Assembly (NCBI GenBank): GCA_030597275.1
Contig: JAUVSB010000022.1
Coordinates: forward strand, 1-12,452
Reading direction: 5' to 3'
Origin: Gammaproteobacteria bacterium
Lineage (GTDB): Bacteria; Pseudomonadota; Gammaproteobacteria; BMS3Bbin11
Length of the DNA: 12,452 nt
The notes below the pieces were generated by a model, which was not told the DNA's origin, did not search any database, and saw nothing but the letters and a program-made list of their open reading frames with translations. This document shows, piece after piece, positions 1 to 7,191 of this stretch (positions within the stretch are counted from its first letter, which is position 1; every line of letters starts with the position of its first letter). A program made the translations under genes and the position numbers.

Positions 1-291
1 AGGCTCCATGGCCATTCCTTTCAGGTCGAGCTGCGTGTCAGCGGTGAGGTAGACGAAGAATATGGCTGGGTGCAGGATTTTGGTGAAATAAAAAGTGTTT
101 TCAGACCGATCTATGAACAGTTGGATCACCACTATTTAAATGAGATTGATGGACTGGGAAACCCAACCAGTGAAAATATTGCGAAGTGGATCTGGCAACG
201 TTTAAAACCTGACCTTCCCTTGTTGTCTGCTGTTATTGTAAGGGAAACCTGTACCGCTGGCTGTATTTACAGAGGGCCAGAAAGAAATTAG
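1..291 (+). CDS. queD: 6-carboxytetrahydropterin synthase QueD, 3' part only
   Basis: QueD converts dihydroneopterin triphosphate to 6-carboxy-tetrahydropterin, an early cytoplasmic step toward preQ0 and queuosine. The frame is open from base 1 (RLHGHSF...) to TAG at 289-291, so the gene starts outside the window. By comparison with E. coli QueD (about 120 aa, from memory) some 28 residues are missing, including the catalytic Cys just before RLHGHS. Visible family marks are the HGH zinc ligands, a DFGEIK segment, LDHHYLN carrying the Asp/His pair, NPTSENIAKWIW, and the C-terminal VRETCTAGCIYRG whose Glu contacts the pterin. A GTG at 70 could be mistaken for a start, but the conserved HGHS lies upstream of it. 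No partner gene of the queuosine pathway is visible in this window. The remaining protein looks intact and functional. Confidence 0.93.
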   Translation, partial: RLHGHSFQVELRVSGEVDEEYGWVQDFGEIKSVFRPIYEQLDHHYLNEIDGLGNPTSENIAKWIWQRLKPDLPLLSAVIVRETCTAGCIYRGPERN

Positions 292-309
292 AAACTAAAA
301 AATAGTTTC
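291..309. repeat. AT-rich perfect inverted repeat after queD
   Basis: GAAACTA and TAGTTTC form a perfect 7-bp stem around an AAAAA loop, starting on the last base of the queD stop codon. The stem has only two G-C pairs and is not followed by a T-tract on the + strand, so it is at best a weak transcript end or 3'-end stabilising hairpin. It also covers the stop codon of the doubtful minus-strand ORF at 295-501. Confidence 0.35.
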
Positions 310-501
310 ATGCTGATGGTGGCTTATCGATGACATCCGTGACAGGCCAAGTTCTTCTTGTGAGCTGTCTTTACCCTGATGTTTTAATGAAATAATACGG
401 GACTGCAAACCTTGTTTATCAAACAGCAAGGTATCCCCCATCTCTTCGAATGCAGCGATTAAGCCTTCACCGGGGATGCTATAGAGTTCAAGGAATTTCA
501 T
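295..501 (-). CDS. small hypothetical ORF, doubtful
   Basis: An ATG-started frame of 68 codons (MKFLELYSIPGEGL...) runs opposite to queD and dppA and fills the space between them. I do not recognise it. The first half mixes hydrophobic and acidic residues and would be compatible with a small soluble fold. The second half is polar and rich in Ser, Gln and His (ending SHHQHETIF), which looks less like conserved protein. There is no membrane segment or signal peptide. No Shine-Dalgarno sequence precedes the ATG, and an in-frame TGA lies a few codons upstream, so the start cannot move far. It may be a lineage-specific small protein, a gene remnant, or a chance frame; I cannot tell these apart from sequence alone. 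Confidence 0.25.
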   Translation of the reverse strand: MKFLELYSIPGEGLIAAFEEMGDTLLFDKQGLQSRIISLKHQGKDSSQEELGLSRMSSISHHQHETIF

Positions 502-665
502 TGCCAGAGTGCGAATAGGCGTTCAGCCTGTCAGTTTCGAGCCGCTTATTTTACTGGTCTTTCCATTTTTCAACAATCCTATTTGTTATTTTCTACATCA
601 TAAACACTATTTATCAAACAAAGTCTGTCATAAAATCAGCGCACTAATTGTACAGGATTTCACAT
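502..665 (+). promoter_or_regulatory. dppA leader and presumed promoter region
   Basis: This AT-rich stretch lies directly upstream of the dpp operon and must carry its promoter if the operon has its own. The best -10 candidate is TAAAAT at 631-636 (5 of 6 consensus bases), but no good -35 sits 16-18 bp upstream. TTGTTA at 583-588 is a possible -35 only for a different, weaker -10. The ribosome binding site AGGA at 654-657, eight bases before ATG 666, is the clearest signal. I see no convincing operator palindrome or riboswitch. Confidence 0.35.
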
Positions 666-2264
666 ATGGTTTTTAAATCACACTTGGCAGCAATGCTCTT
701 ACTCGGTTCTGCGTTATGTAGTCTGCAGGCAGCTATGGCCAGCACATTGGTCTATTGCTCAGAAGGCAGTCCGGAAACATTCAATCCACAGCTGAGCACC
801 TCAGGCACAACTTTTGATGCTTCATCCCGGCAGCTATATAACAGGCTGCTTGAATTCAAACCTGGGACAACTGAAATTGTCCCCGGCCTTGCACAGCGTT
901 GGGAGGTGAGTGCTAATGGTCTGGAATATACATTCCATTTACGTCCAAACGTCAGTTTTCATAGCACGGAGTTTTTTACTCCGAGCAGATTTTTTAATGC
1001 TGATGATGTGCTGTTCAGCTTTAATCGTCAGCGCGATACATCGAATCCCTGGTATTCCGTTTCAGGTGGCGTTTACAAGTACTTTAATGACATGGGGTTT
1101 AATAAGCTGATCAAGGATGTGGTCAAGCTGGATGAAAATCGTGTAAGAATTGTGCTCAATAATCCTGACAGTACATTTCTGTCAAACCTGGCAATGGATT
1201 TTTCTTCGATATTGTCAAAACAATATGCCGATGCAATGATGATCGCAGGAACCCCTGAAAAGCTTGATTTAAAACCAGTCGGTACCGGACCATTCATGTT
1301 TGTGAAGTATGAAAAAGATGCATTCATTCGCTACCAGGCACACCCTGCATACTGGAAAGGTATGGAAGAGCTGGACAAGCTGGTCTTTGCTATAACTGTC
1401 GACCCTTCAGTACGATATGCGCGTTTACGTACAGGTGAATGTCATGTGATGGCTTATCCATTACCTACAGACATAAAGTCGATGAAGAAGAACCCGGAAA
1501 TAAAAGTAGCTGAGCAGCCAGGGCTGAATACAGCCTATTGGGCATTTAACACGAGCAAGCCTCCTTTTGATAATGTTCTGGTACGACAGGCAATGAACTA
1601 TGCTATCAACCGCCAGGCCATTCTGGATGTCATCTATAAGGGTACCGGCAGCATTGCCTCATCAGTTATCCCACCAACGATATGGAACTGGAAGGGACCA
1701 GAGTATGACTATGTCTACAACCCGGATCGCGCAAAAAAAATACTGGAAAATGCTGGCTTTGCAGAAGGTTTTGAAATCGATATATGGGCAATGCCTGTAC
1801 AGAGGCCTTACAATCCCAATGCAAGAAAGATGGCTACTTTGATACAACAGGATCTGGAGAAAATTGGCATAAAGGCCAATGTTGTCACGTATGAATGGGG
1901 AACTTATTTAAAGAAGTCTCGCGAAGGGGAGCACCAAACCATACTGTTAGGCTGGACAGGTGATAACGGTGATCCGGACAATTTCTTCACTCCTTTATTG
2001 AGCTGCACAGCAGCTGAAACAGGCAATAACCGATCGTTCTGGTGTAATAAACAATTTAATGATTTGATATCTCTGGCACGTATAGAAGCGGATATGCAAA
2101 AAAGAAAAAAACTGTATAAACGTGCCGAAGTCATTTTCAAACAGGAGGCACCCTGGCTGACTATTGCGCATTCAGTCCGTTTTCAACCGTATTTAAGTAA
2201 AGTACAGGGGCTTAAAATAGACCCCTTCGGCGGAATATATTTTTCCGGAGTAAGCCTTAAGTAA
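666..2264 (+). CDS. dppA: periplasmic dipeptide-binding protein DppA
   Basis: This is the substrate-binding subunit of the dipeptide ABC importer (SBP family 5), 532 aa against about 535 in E. coli. I chose ATG 666 over the in-frame TTG at 648 because AGGA lies eight bases before it and because it gives a clean signal peptide: charged start, hydrophobic core LAAMLLLGSALCSLQAA, probable cleavage after AMA at residue 25. The mature part begins STLVYCSEGSPETFNPQ, almost the same as E. coli DppA. Other near-identical stretches are SILSKQYADAMM, AGTPEKLDL, WAMPVQRPYNPNARKMA and GWTGDNGDPDNFF, the last including Asp residues of the ligand site. Four cysteines expected to form two disulfides are kept (LVYCSEG, TGECHVM, LLSCTAA, FWCNKQF). 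It ends three bases before dppB. SapA was considered, but similarity to DppA is clearly higher. Confidence 0.93.
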   Translation: MVFKSHLAAMLLLGSALCSLQAAMASTLVYCSEGSPETFNPQLSTSGTTFDASSRQLYNRLLEFKPGTTEIVPGLAQRWEVSANGLEYTFHLRPNVSFHSTEFFTPSRFFNADDVLFSFNRQRDTSNPWYSVSGGVYKYFNDMGFNKLIKDVVKLDENRVRIVLNNPDSTFLSNLAMDFSSILSKQYADAMMIAGTPEKLDLKPVGTGPFMFVKYEKDAFIRYQAHPAYWKGMEELDKLVFAITVDPSVRYARLRTGECHVMAYPLPTDIKSMKKNPEIKVAEQPGLNTAYWAFNTSKPPFDNVLVRQAMNYAINRQAILDVIYKGTGSIASSVIPPTIWNWKGPEYDYVYNPDRAKKILENAGFAEGFEIDIWAMPVQRPYNPNARKMATLIQQDLEKIGIKANVVTYEWGTYLKKSREGEHQTILLGWTGDNGDPDNFFTPLLSCTAAETGNNRSFWCNKQFNDLISLARIEADMQKRKKLYKRAEVIFKQEAPWLTIAHSVRFQPYLSKVQGLKIDPFGGIYFSGVSLK

Positions 2265-2267
2265 AGT

Positions 2268-3278
2268 ATGCCCCAGCACCTGCTACATCGACTGCTACTT
2301 GTCATTCCAACCTTCTTTGGCATTGTTGCTCTGACCTTTCTATTGATACGTTTGGCTCCTGGTGATCCGATTCTTTTAATCGCCGGTGAGCATGGTGTGT
2401 CTGCTGAGCGATATGCAGAATTACAGCAGCAGTTTGGGTTTGATCAACCGCTCTTTATCCAGTTTGCTGACTATCTTTGGCAGGTATTGAATGGCAATCT
2501 TGGCCGGTCAGTAGTGACACAAACACCCGTACTGGAAGAATTTTCCAATTTGTTTCCGGCGACTCTGGAGCTAGCCCTCATTGCTATAATTCTGGCTGTC
2601 CTGATAGCCATTCCTGCCGGAGTCCTGGCTGCGGTCAAACGTAATACGATTATTGATCACAGTATTACAGCGGTATCCCTGGTCGGATATTCTATGCCTA
2701 TATTCTGGTGGGCCTTGTTATTGATATTGCTGTTCTCAGTTAACCTCGGATGGATGCCGGTAGCCGGGCGGCTCAATTTTATTTATGACATAGAGTCGGT
2801 GACTGGCTTTATGTTGATTGATACACTGATTGCCGGTGATAAAGATGCTTTTTTTGATGCCGTACATCATCTGATTTTACCTGCCATCGTTCTTGCTACC
2901 ATTCCCCTTGCGGTGATTACACGTATGACACGTTCAGCTATGCTGGAAGTGCTAAAGCAGGACTATATACGTACAGCCAGAGCAAAAGGTTTGTCTGAAT
3001 TTTCAGTCATCTTCAAGCACGCCCTACGAAACGCACTTATCCCTGTGATAACTGTTATTGGCCTGCAGACAAGCATTCTGATGACGGGTGCAATTCTTAC
3101 TGAAACTATTTTTTCCTGGCCGGGTATCGGAAAATGGTTACTGGAAGCCGTCTACCGTCGCGATTATCCGGTAGTACAAGGTGGGGTGCTTTTGATTGCG
3201 GGACTGGTAATTCTGGTTAATACGGTCGTCGACCTGCTTTATGTTTTGATTAACCCGAGCTTACGGCAGCAGAAATGA
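2268..3278 (+). CDS. dppB: dipeptide ABC transporter permease DppB
   Basis: This is one of the two inner-membrane channel subunits, 336 aa against 339 in E. coli. The N-terminal helix (HRLLLVIPTFFGIVALTFLLIRL) leads into the family motif APGDP at 30-34. Several hydrophobic segments follow, with GYSMPIFWW near 140-148. The cytoplasmic coupling loop (EAA motif) is at about 232-260, with DYIRTARAKGLSE and HALRNALIPV, which should dock on one of the ATPases. The end has FSWPGIGKWLLEAVYRRDYPVVQG, typical of DppB/OppB. Start ATG 2268 lies three bases after the dppA stop with no close Shine-Dalgarno, so translation is probably coupled to dppA. Its stop overlaps the dppC start as ATGA. Confidence 0.93.
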   Translation: MPQHLLHRLLLVIPTFFGIVALTFLLIRLAPGDPILLIAGEHGVSAERYAELQQQFGFDQPLFIQFADYLWQVLNGNLGRSVVTQTPVLEEFSNLFPATLELALIAIILAVLIAIPAGVLAAVKRNTIIDHSITAVSLVGYSMPIFWWALLLILLFSVNLGWMPVAGRLNFIYDIESVTGFMLIDTLIAGDKDAFFDAVHHLILPAIVLATIPLAVITRMTRSAMLEVLKQDYIRTARAKGLSEFSVIFKHALRNALIPVITVIGLQTSILMTGAILTETIFSWPGIGKWLLEAVYRRDYPVVQGGVLLIAGLVILVNTVVDLLYVLINPSLRQQK

Positions 3279-4171
3279 GCAAAGCAGATACTTCTACCGA
3301 AATTTATGACCTTACTCCCTGGCAGGAGACCTGGGTAAAATTTCGTACTAACCGAATTGCGGCATTAGGTCTTCTGGTGTTACTCATTCTTATAATCAGC
3401 GCTATATTTGCTCCACTCCTCGTGACTCATGATCCTCATGAGCAGTTTACAGATATATTACTCGCACCTCCTTTCTGGGCTGATGGCAGTCAATCCGGGT
3501 TTTTCCTTGGCACCGATGACCTTGGCAGGGATATGTTTTCCCGTTTGATCTACGGTGCACGCTATTCGTTATTTCTTGGTTTTGCTATCGTTTCACTGGC
3601 TCTTTTTTTTGGCGTGGCTATTGGTGCTATTGCCGGCATGAAACGGGGCCTGCTAGAGACAGTGATTCTGCGCCTGATGGATATTATGCTGGCCATTCCC
3701 GCGATACTTCTGGCCATAGTTATCGTCGCACTACTGGGTGCCAGCCTGATGAACGCAGCAATGGCGGTAAGCATTGTTCTGTTGCCACATTTTGTACGAA
3801 TTACCCGAGCTGCGGTGATAACAGAGATGAATAAGGATTATGTCCTGTCCGCGAAACTGGATGGCAGCAGAGGGTGGAAGCTATTATTCCAAACACTGCT
3901 ACCGAATATTTCAGCACCATTAATTGTTCAGTCCACACTTTCTTTTTCCAATGCCATACTGGATATTGCTGCACTGGGCTTCTTGGGCCTGGGCGCTCAG
4001 CCACCGACACCTGAATGGGGAACTTTGTTATCGTCATCTCGTGAGTTTATTGAGGTTGCCCCGTGGACCGTGACTTTGCCGGGGCTGGCAATTTTAATCA
4101 CAGTTCTTGCCAGCAATTTATTAGGGGATGGATTGCGTGATGCTCTGGATCCCAGGATAGACCCCTTATGA
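3275..4171 (+). CDS. dppC: dipeptide ABC transporter permease DppC
   Basis: This is the second channel subunit and partner of DppB, 298 aa against 300 in E. coli. A cytoplasmic N-terminus (TPWQETWVKFRTNRIA) precedes the first membrane helix at about 29-50. The family motif LGTDDLGRDMFSRLIYGAR lies at 78-96, and the coupling-loop EAA motif at 188-211 (DYVLSAKLDGSRGW...TLLPN). The C-terminal part AALGFLGLGAQPPTPEWGT and NLLGDGLRDALDPR is nearly the same as in E. coli DppC. It starts with a 4-base ATGA overlap with dppB and ends with another on dppD, so B, C and D are probably translationally coupled. Confidence 0.93.
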   Translation: MSKADTSTEIYDLTPWQETWVKFRTNRIAALGLLVLLILIISAIFAPLLVTHDPHEQFTDILLAPPFWADGSQSGFFLGTDDLGRDMFSRLIYGARYSLFLGFAIVSLALFFGVAIGAIAGMKRGLLETVILRLMDIMLAIPAILLAIVIVALLGASLMNAAMAVSIVLLPHFVRITRAAVITEMNKDYVLSAKLDGSRGWKLLFQTLLPNISAPLIVQSTLSFSNAILDIAALGFLGLGAQPPTPEWGTLLSSSREFIEVAPWTVTLPGLAILITVLASNLLGDGLRDALDPRIDPL

Positions 4172-5238
4172 GTAACGAGTCGTCAGTCATGAGTCGTCAG
4201 TCCTCAGTCAGGAAGAACCCACCTTTTTTACTGAAAGTTAAAAACTTGAGTGTTGATTTTCGTTCACATGGTAAGAGTATTTCTGCGGTTGAATCTGTAA
4301 ATTATGATGCCTGTGCTGGCGAGACGGTTGCTGTTGTGGGTGAATCGGGATCGGGTAAAAGCGTGACCGCACTGGCCATAATGGGATTGATCAGAAAACC
4401 CGGTATTTTACGATCTGGGATGGTTAAATTTGATGGTAAAGACCTGCTGGCACTGTCCTCTCGTCAGCGAAGAAAATATATGGGCAGAAATTTATCAATG
4501 ATTTTTCAGGAGCCTGCTACCAGCCTGAATCCTTCTTTCTCAATTGGCCAGCAGATTACAGAAGTACTGAAGCTGCATGAGAATTTGAACCATGCACAAC
4601 GTCATAATCGTGCCCTTGATCTGATTAATGAAGTAGGAATTAGTGATCCAGTGAAATGCCTGAAATTATGGCCACATCAATTGTCGGGTGGGATGAATCA
4701 GAGGGTCATGATTGCCATGGCTATTTCTTGCAATCCCTCATTACTGATTGCTGACGAGCCTACGACGGCACTGGATGTTACTGTACAGGCACAAATACTT
4801 GATTTACTGCGCAGCTTGCAGCAGAAAAATAATATGGGGATGATATTTATTACTCATGATTTATCAGTGGTATCAAACATCGCACATAGAGTTGTTGTTA
4901 TGTACGCCGGCCAGGTAGTAGAGAACTGTCCCACTACTGAATTATTTCAGCAACCCCAGCACCCCTATACCGAGGCTTTGCTAAAAAGCTTACCGACAAA
5001 AAATTCGTATAAAAATAAACGACTGTACAGTATAAAAGGATCACCCCCAAAAGCAGGTGAGAGATTATCGGGATGCAGGTTTTATTCTCGTTGTAACTAT
5101 GCAAAAAACAATTGCAGGGAGGAATCCCCGAAATTAATCAACGACCTCCAATCCAATTATCGTGCCGTGCGATGTTTCTACCCGTTGACCAATGCGACGA
5201 ATCACATGTTGGACTTGTTTGATGACAGCCTTGCTTGA
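4168..5238 (+). CDS. dppD: dipeptide ABC transporter ATPase DppD
   Basis: This is the first of two cytoplasmic ATPases that drive the importer. At 356 aa it is longer than E. coli DppD (327). Walker A GESGSGKS is at 58-65, Q-loop Gln114, signature LSGGM at 172-176, Walker B LLIADE at 192-197 and switch His230. The C-terminal oligopeptide/dipeptide domain has four cysteines (303, 309, 316, 336) in the spacing C-x5-C-x6-C-x19-C; as I recall, recent DppD structures show such cysteines holding a [4Fe-4S] cluster. The ABC domain proper begins at LLKVKNLSVDF (21-31). The preceding 20 residues, rich in Ser, Arg and Gln, are encoded largely by a heptamer tandem repeat (4171-4212). ATG 4168 overlaps the dppC stop and has AGGA at 4154-4157; ATG 4189 inside the repeat is an in-frame alternative. 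Confidence 0.92.
   Translation: MSNESSVMSRQSSVRKNPPFLLKVKNLSVDFRSHGKSISAVESVNYDACAGETVAVVGESGSGKSVTALAIMGLIRKPGILRSGMVKFDGKDLLALSSRQRRKYMGRNLSMIFQEPATSLNPSFSIGQQITEVLKLHENLNHAQRHNRALDLINEVGISDPVKCLKLWPHQLSGGMNQRVMIAMAISCNPSLLIADEPTTALDVTVQAQILDLLRSLQQKNNMGMIFITHDLSVVSNIAHRVVVMYAGQVVENCPTTELFQQPQHPYTEALLKSLPTKNSYKNKRLYSIKGSPPKAGERLSGCRFYSRCNYAKNNCREESPKLINDLQSNYRAVRCFYPLTNATNHMLDLFDDSLA
4171..4212 (+). repeat. tandem heptamer repeat (AGTC core) in the 5' end of dppD
   Basis: Six consecutive 7-base units can be read: agtaacg, agtcgtc, agtcatg, agtcgtc, agtcctc, agtcagg. Five begin AGTC and the first begins AGT; the last three bases vary. The array begins within the dppC stop/dppD start overlap and lies wholly inside dppD, encoding roughly residues 2-15. 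Because 7 is not a multiple of 3, gain or loss of one unit would shift the dppD frame. A related array in opposite orientation is at 9034-9054. Confidence 0.8.
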
Positions 5239-6175
5239 AGTAAACAATATATCGAAATCCTACCAGGTCTCGTCCAGGCTGTTCGGTGCGACTACAGAAT
5301 CTATCCTCAGTGATGTTAGTTTTGAACTGGAATCAGGGAAAATACTGGCTGTAGTGGGTGAGTCAGGTTCAGGTAAGTCAACCCTGGCCAGGCAGGTGGT
5401 AAAACTTGAACAACCGGATAGTGGTGAAATGTTTCTCGACGGAAAACCATACGTTTCTATCCCTGATCTACACCAGCGTGTCAGAATGATTTTTCAGAAC
5501 CCCGCCGCTTCATTAAACCCGCGTAAACGTGTTTATCAACTGTTAGAGGGGCCACTGAAAAATTACAGAAACTTGTCCCGGTCAGAACGGGATGATTTGA
5601 TTTTTCAAAGTCTTGAGAAAGTAGGTTTGAGCAATGAACAGGCTCAGCGTTATCCACATATGCTTTCGGGTGGCCAGGGGCAGCGTATAGCGATGGCCAG
5701 GGCCATAATATCAGGCCCACAAGTGATAGTGGCGGATGAAGCTGTTTCTGCGCTGGATGTGTCTGTACAGGCTCAAATTCTCAATCTTATTATGGACCTG
5801 AGGGATGACATGGGTATGTCCTGGCTGTTCATCACGCATGATATCAGCGTAGTAAACGTGATTGCTGATACCGTTTTGGTGCTCTATGCAGGCAGGATGA
5901 TGGAAATGGGACCTGTAAAACAGGTGCTTGAATCCCCGTTGCACCCGTACACCCGGAAACTTCTGCAAAGTGTTCCTGGCGTGGATAGCCCTGGTAATGA
6001 GGTTGTTGCAGTAGATGTAAAATCTGCCAGCGATGATACGCTGCCGGAAGGCCCAGCTTGTGCTTACCTGGCAAGATGCCCACTAGCTGATAAATATTGT
6101 GCCGAATGCGTCCCGCCAATGATGAATCTGGATAAGCACCTGGTAGCGTGTCTTAAAGCAGTGAAATCACCCTGA
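5222..6175 (+). CDS. dppF: dipeptide ABC transporter ATPase DppF
   Basis: This is the second ATPase of the importer, pairing with DppD. I chose ATG 5222 (317 aa, MTALLEVNNISKSY) instead of ATG 5192, because the ten extra codons MRRITCWTCL look like dppD sequence read in another frame and the ABC fold starts at LLEVNNI. This leaves a 17-base overlap with dppD. Neither start has a strong Shine-Dalgarno. Counting from 5222: Walker A GESGSGKS 46-53, Q-loop Gln92, NPRKRV 99-104, signature LSGGQ 148-152, Walker B VIVADE 168-173 and switch His206. The usual DEPVSALD after Walker B is DEAVSALD here, a Pro to Ala change next to the catalytic Glu. The C-terminal domain has five cysteines (280, 286, 293, 296, 310). 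It is the last gene of the operon, ending 44 bases from a convergent gene with no obvious terminator. Confidence 0.9.
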   Translation: MTALLEVNNISKSYQVSSRLFGATTESILSDVSFELESGKILAVVGESGSGKSTLARQVVKLEQPDSGEMFLDGKPYVSIPDLHQRVRMIFQNPAASLNPRKRVYQLLEGPLKNYRNLSRSERDDLIFQSLEKVGLSNEQAQRYPHMLSGGQGQRIAMARAIISGPQVIVADEAVSALDVSVQAQILNLIMDLRDDMGMSWLFITHDISVVNVIADTVLVLYAGRMMEMGPVKQVLESPLHPYTRKLLQSVPGVDSPGNEVVAVDVKSASDDTLPEGPACAYLARCPLADKYCAECVPPMMNLDKHLVACLKAVKSP

Positions 6176-6219
6176 AGCCGACAGGCTGCCGTGTCCCTTA
6201 ATGGAGAGAGGATGTGGTA

Positions 6220-7191
6220 TTACAGGCTGTCATCACGCCAGCGGCGAAGTGAAATAGCCAGGCCGGTAAAGAACAGGCCAATAATAATGCCCATCCATAC
6301 TTTAATATTCCCCACGAATCTAAGGATATCTTCGAAAGTAGGCAAATGTATTCCTGCTGTCATGTCATAACCAGGCAATTGTTGCCCACTCATGCTGTAA
6401 GGATACGTCATCAGGCTGCTTTCATTGCCGAGTTGCATCGACATTATTCCCAGCGGCAGGCGTTCAAGTAAGATTTCTGATATGCCGGTACCAAGCATAA
6501 AACTGCTGTCAATAAAAACAAGCATAGCGGGTATCAATACAGCGACAATTATGGGGGGTTTCCGGCACCAGACCGAGCAAAAGAGCAGCCAGCCCATGAC
6601 AGGAAAATACCAGATTGTTTGCTGAATTAGCAGGAATATTGAAAACATCAACAAACCAGTCAAATCGGCCTGCTGCCAAAGTAGCTCTGCAGTATGTTGA
6701 TTGTGTAGCAGTGTATAACTTTGTAATGCCAGGGTAATCAGATTAGCCAGCCCCGTGGTAATGAAAATGATGATGGGGATGATGAATGCGGCTATCGATA
6801 GTTTGGAAAGTACAGTTTCCCGGTTTGAGACAGGAAGTGATTTCCAGAATAATATTGTACGATCTTTTCGTTCTCCATAGAGGCTGTCGAGCAGGTAGAA
6901 AAACATCACGATCAGCAGTATTGAATTAATGATCATACCGGTGGTAATCATTGTGCCATTAATGATCCTTGCTTGTCGGTCTGCATCCATTTGTGAGAAA
7001 AAATCAATATAATTGATCATGTTTTGAGTATTATCACCGGTGCTAATGGTGAATGTGCTATCTGCTGAACCAACGACAAAAATAAAAGCCAGGTTGGCAA
7101 GCAGAACAAAGACCAGCAGTGTAAACGGTATGGCCTTCAGACTTGTATGTTCCCACAGCTCACGACGTAACAAAGTTATAAAACTAGTCAT
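6220..7191 (-). CDS. ABC-2 type transporter permease
   Basis: This is the membrane subunit of a two-gene ABC exporter, 323 aa. About six hydrophobic segments can be seen, near residues 20-40, 80-102, 133-155, 178-203, 210-230 and 297-314. A cytoplasmic loop reads SLYGERKDRTILFWKSLPVS (104-123), a pattern typical of ABC-2 permeases that work with CcmA-like ATPases; it probably meets the ATPase. An extracytoplasmic region lies around 40-78. The start ATG 7191 overlaps the end of the ATPase gene by eight bases (ATGACTAG), so the two are one operon with coupled translation. The substrate cannot be read from sequence. Related pairs are often found next to a GntR-family regulator, but none is present here. 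Confidence 0.85.
   Translation of the reverse strand: MTSFITLLRRELWEHTSLKAIPFTLLVFVLLANLAFIFVVGSADSTFTISTGDNTQNMINYIDFFSQMDADRQARIINGTMITTGMIINSILLIVMFFYLLDSLYGERKDRTILFWKSLPVSNRETVLSKLSIAAFIIPIIIFITTGLANLITLALQSYTLLHNQHTAELLWQQADLTGLLMFSIFLLIQQTIWYFPVMGWLLFCSVWCRKPPIIVAVLIPAMLVFIDSSFMLGTGISEILLERLPLGIMSMQLGNESSLMTYPYSMSGQQLPGYDMTAGIHLPTFEDILRFVGNIKVWMGIIIGLFFTGLAISLRRWRDDSL

Noticed and set aside
5844..6119. A 91-codon antisense ORF within dppF.
   Set aside because: It is fully inside a well-conserved gene, has no recognisable domain, and its composition is that of a frame shadow. The same holds for the antisense frames within dppC, the hydrolase and truD.
666..6175. Could be a sapABCDF (antimicrobial-peptide/putrescine) operon rather than dpp.
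   Set aside because: SBP, permease and ATPase sequences all match DppA, DppB, DppC, DppD and DppF much more closely than the Sap proteins, e.g. LVYCSEGSPETFNPQ and FLGLGAQPPTPEWGT.
6176..6219. Possible bidirectional terminator between dppF and the convergent exporter permease, and an 8-bp direct repeat ACAGGCTG.
   Set aside because: The only stem (GACA/TGTC) is four base pairs with no T-tract on either strand, and an 8-bp repeat is within chance.
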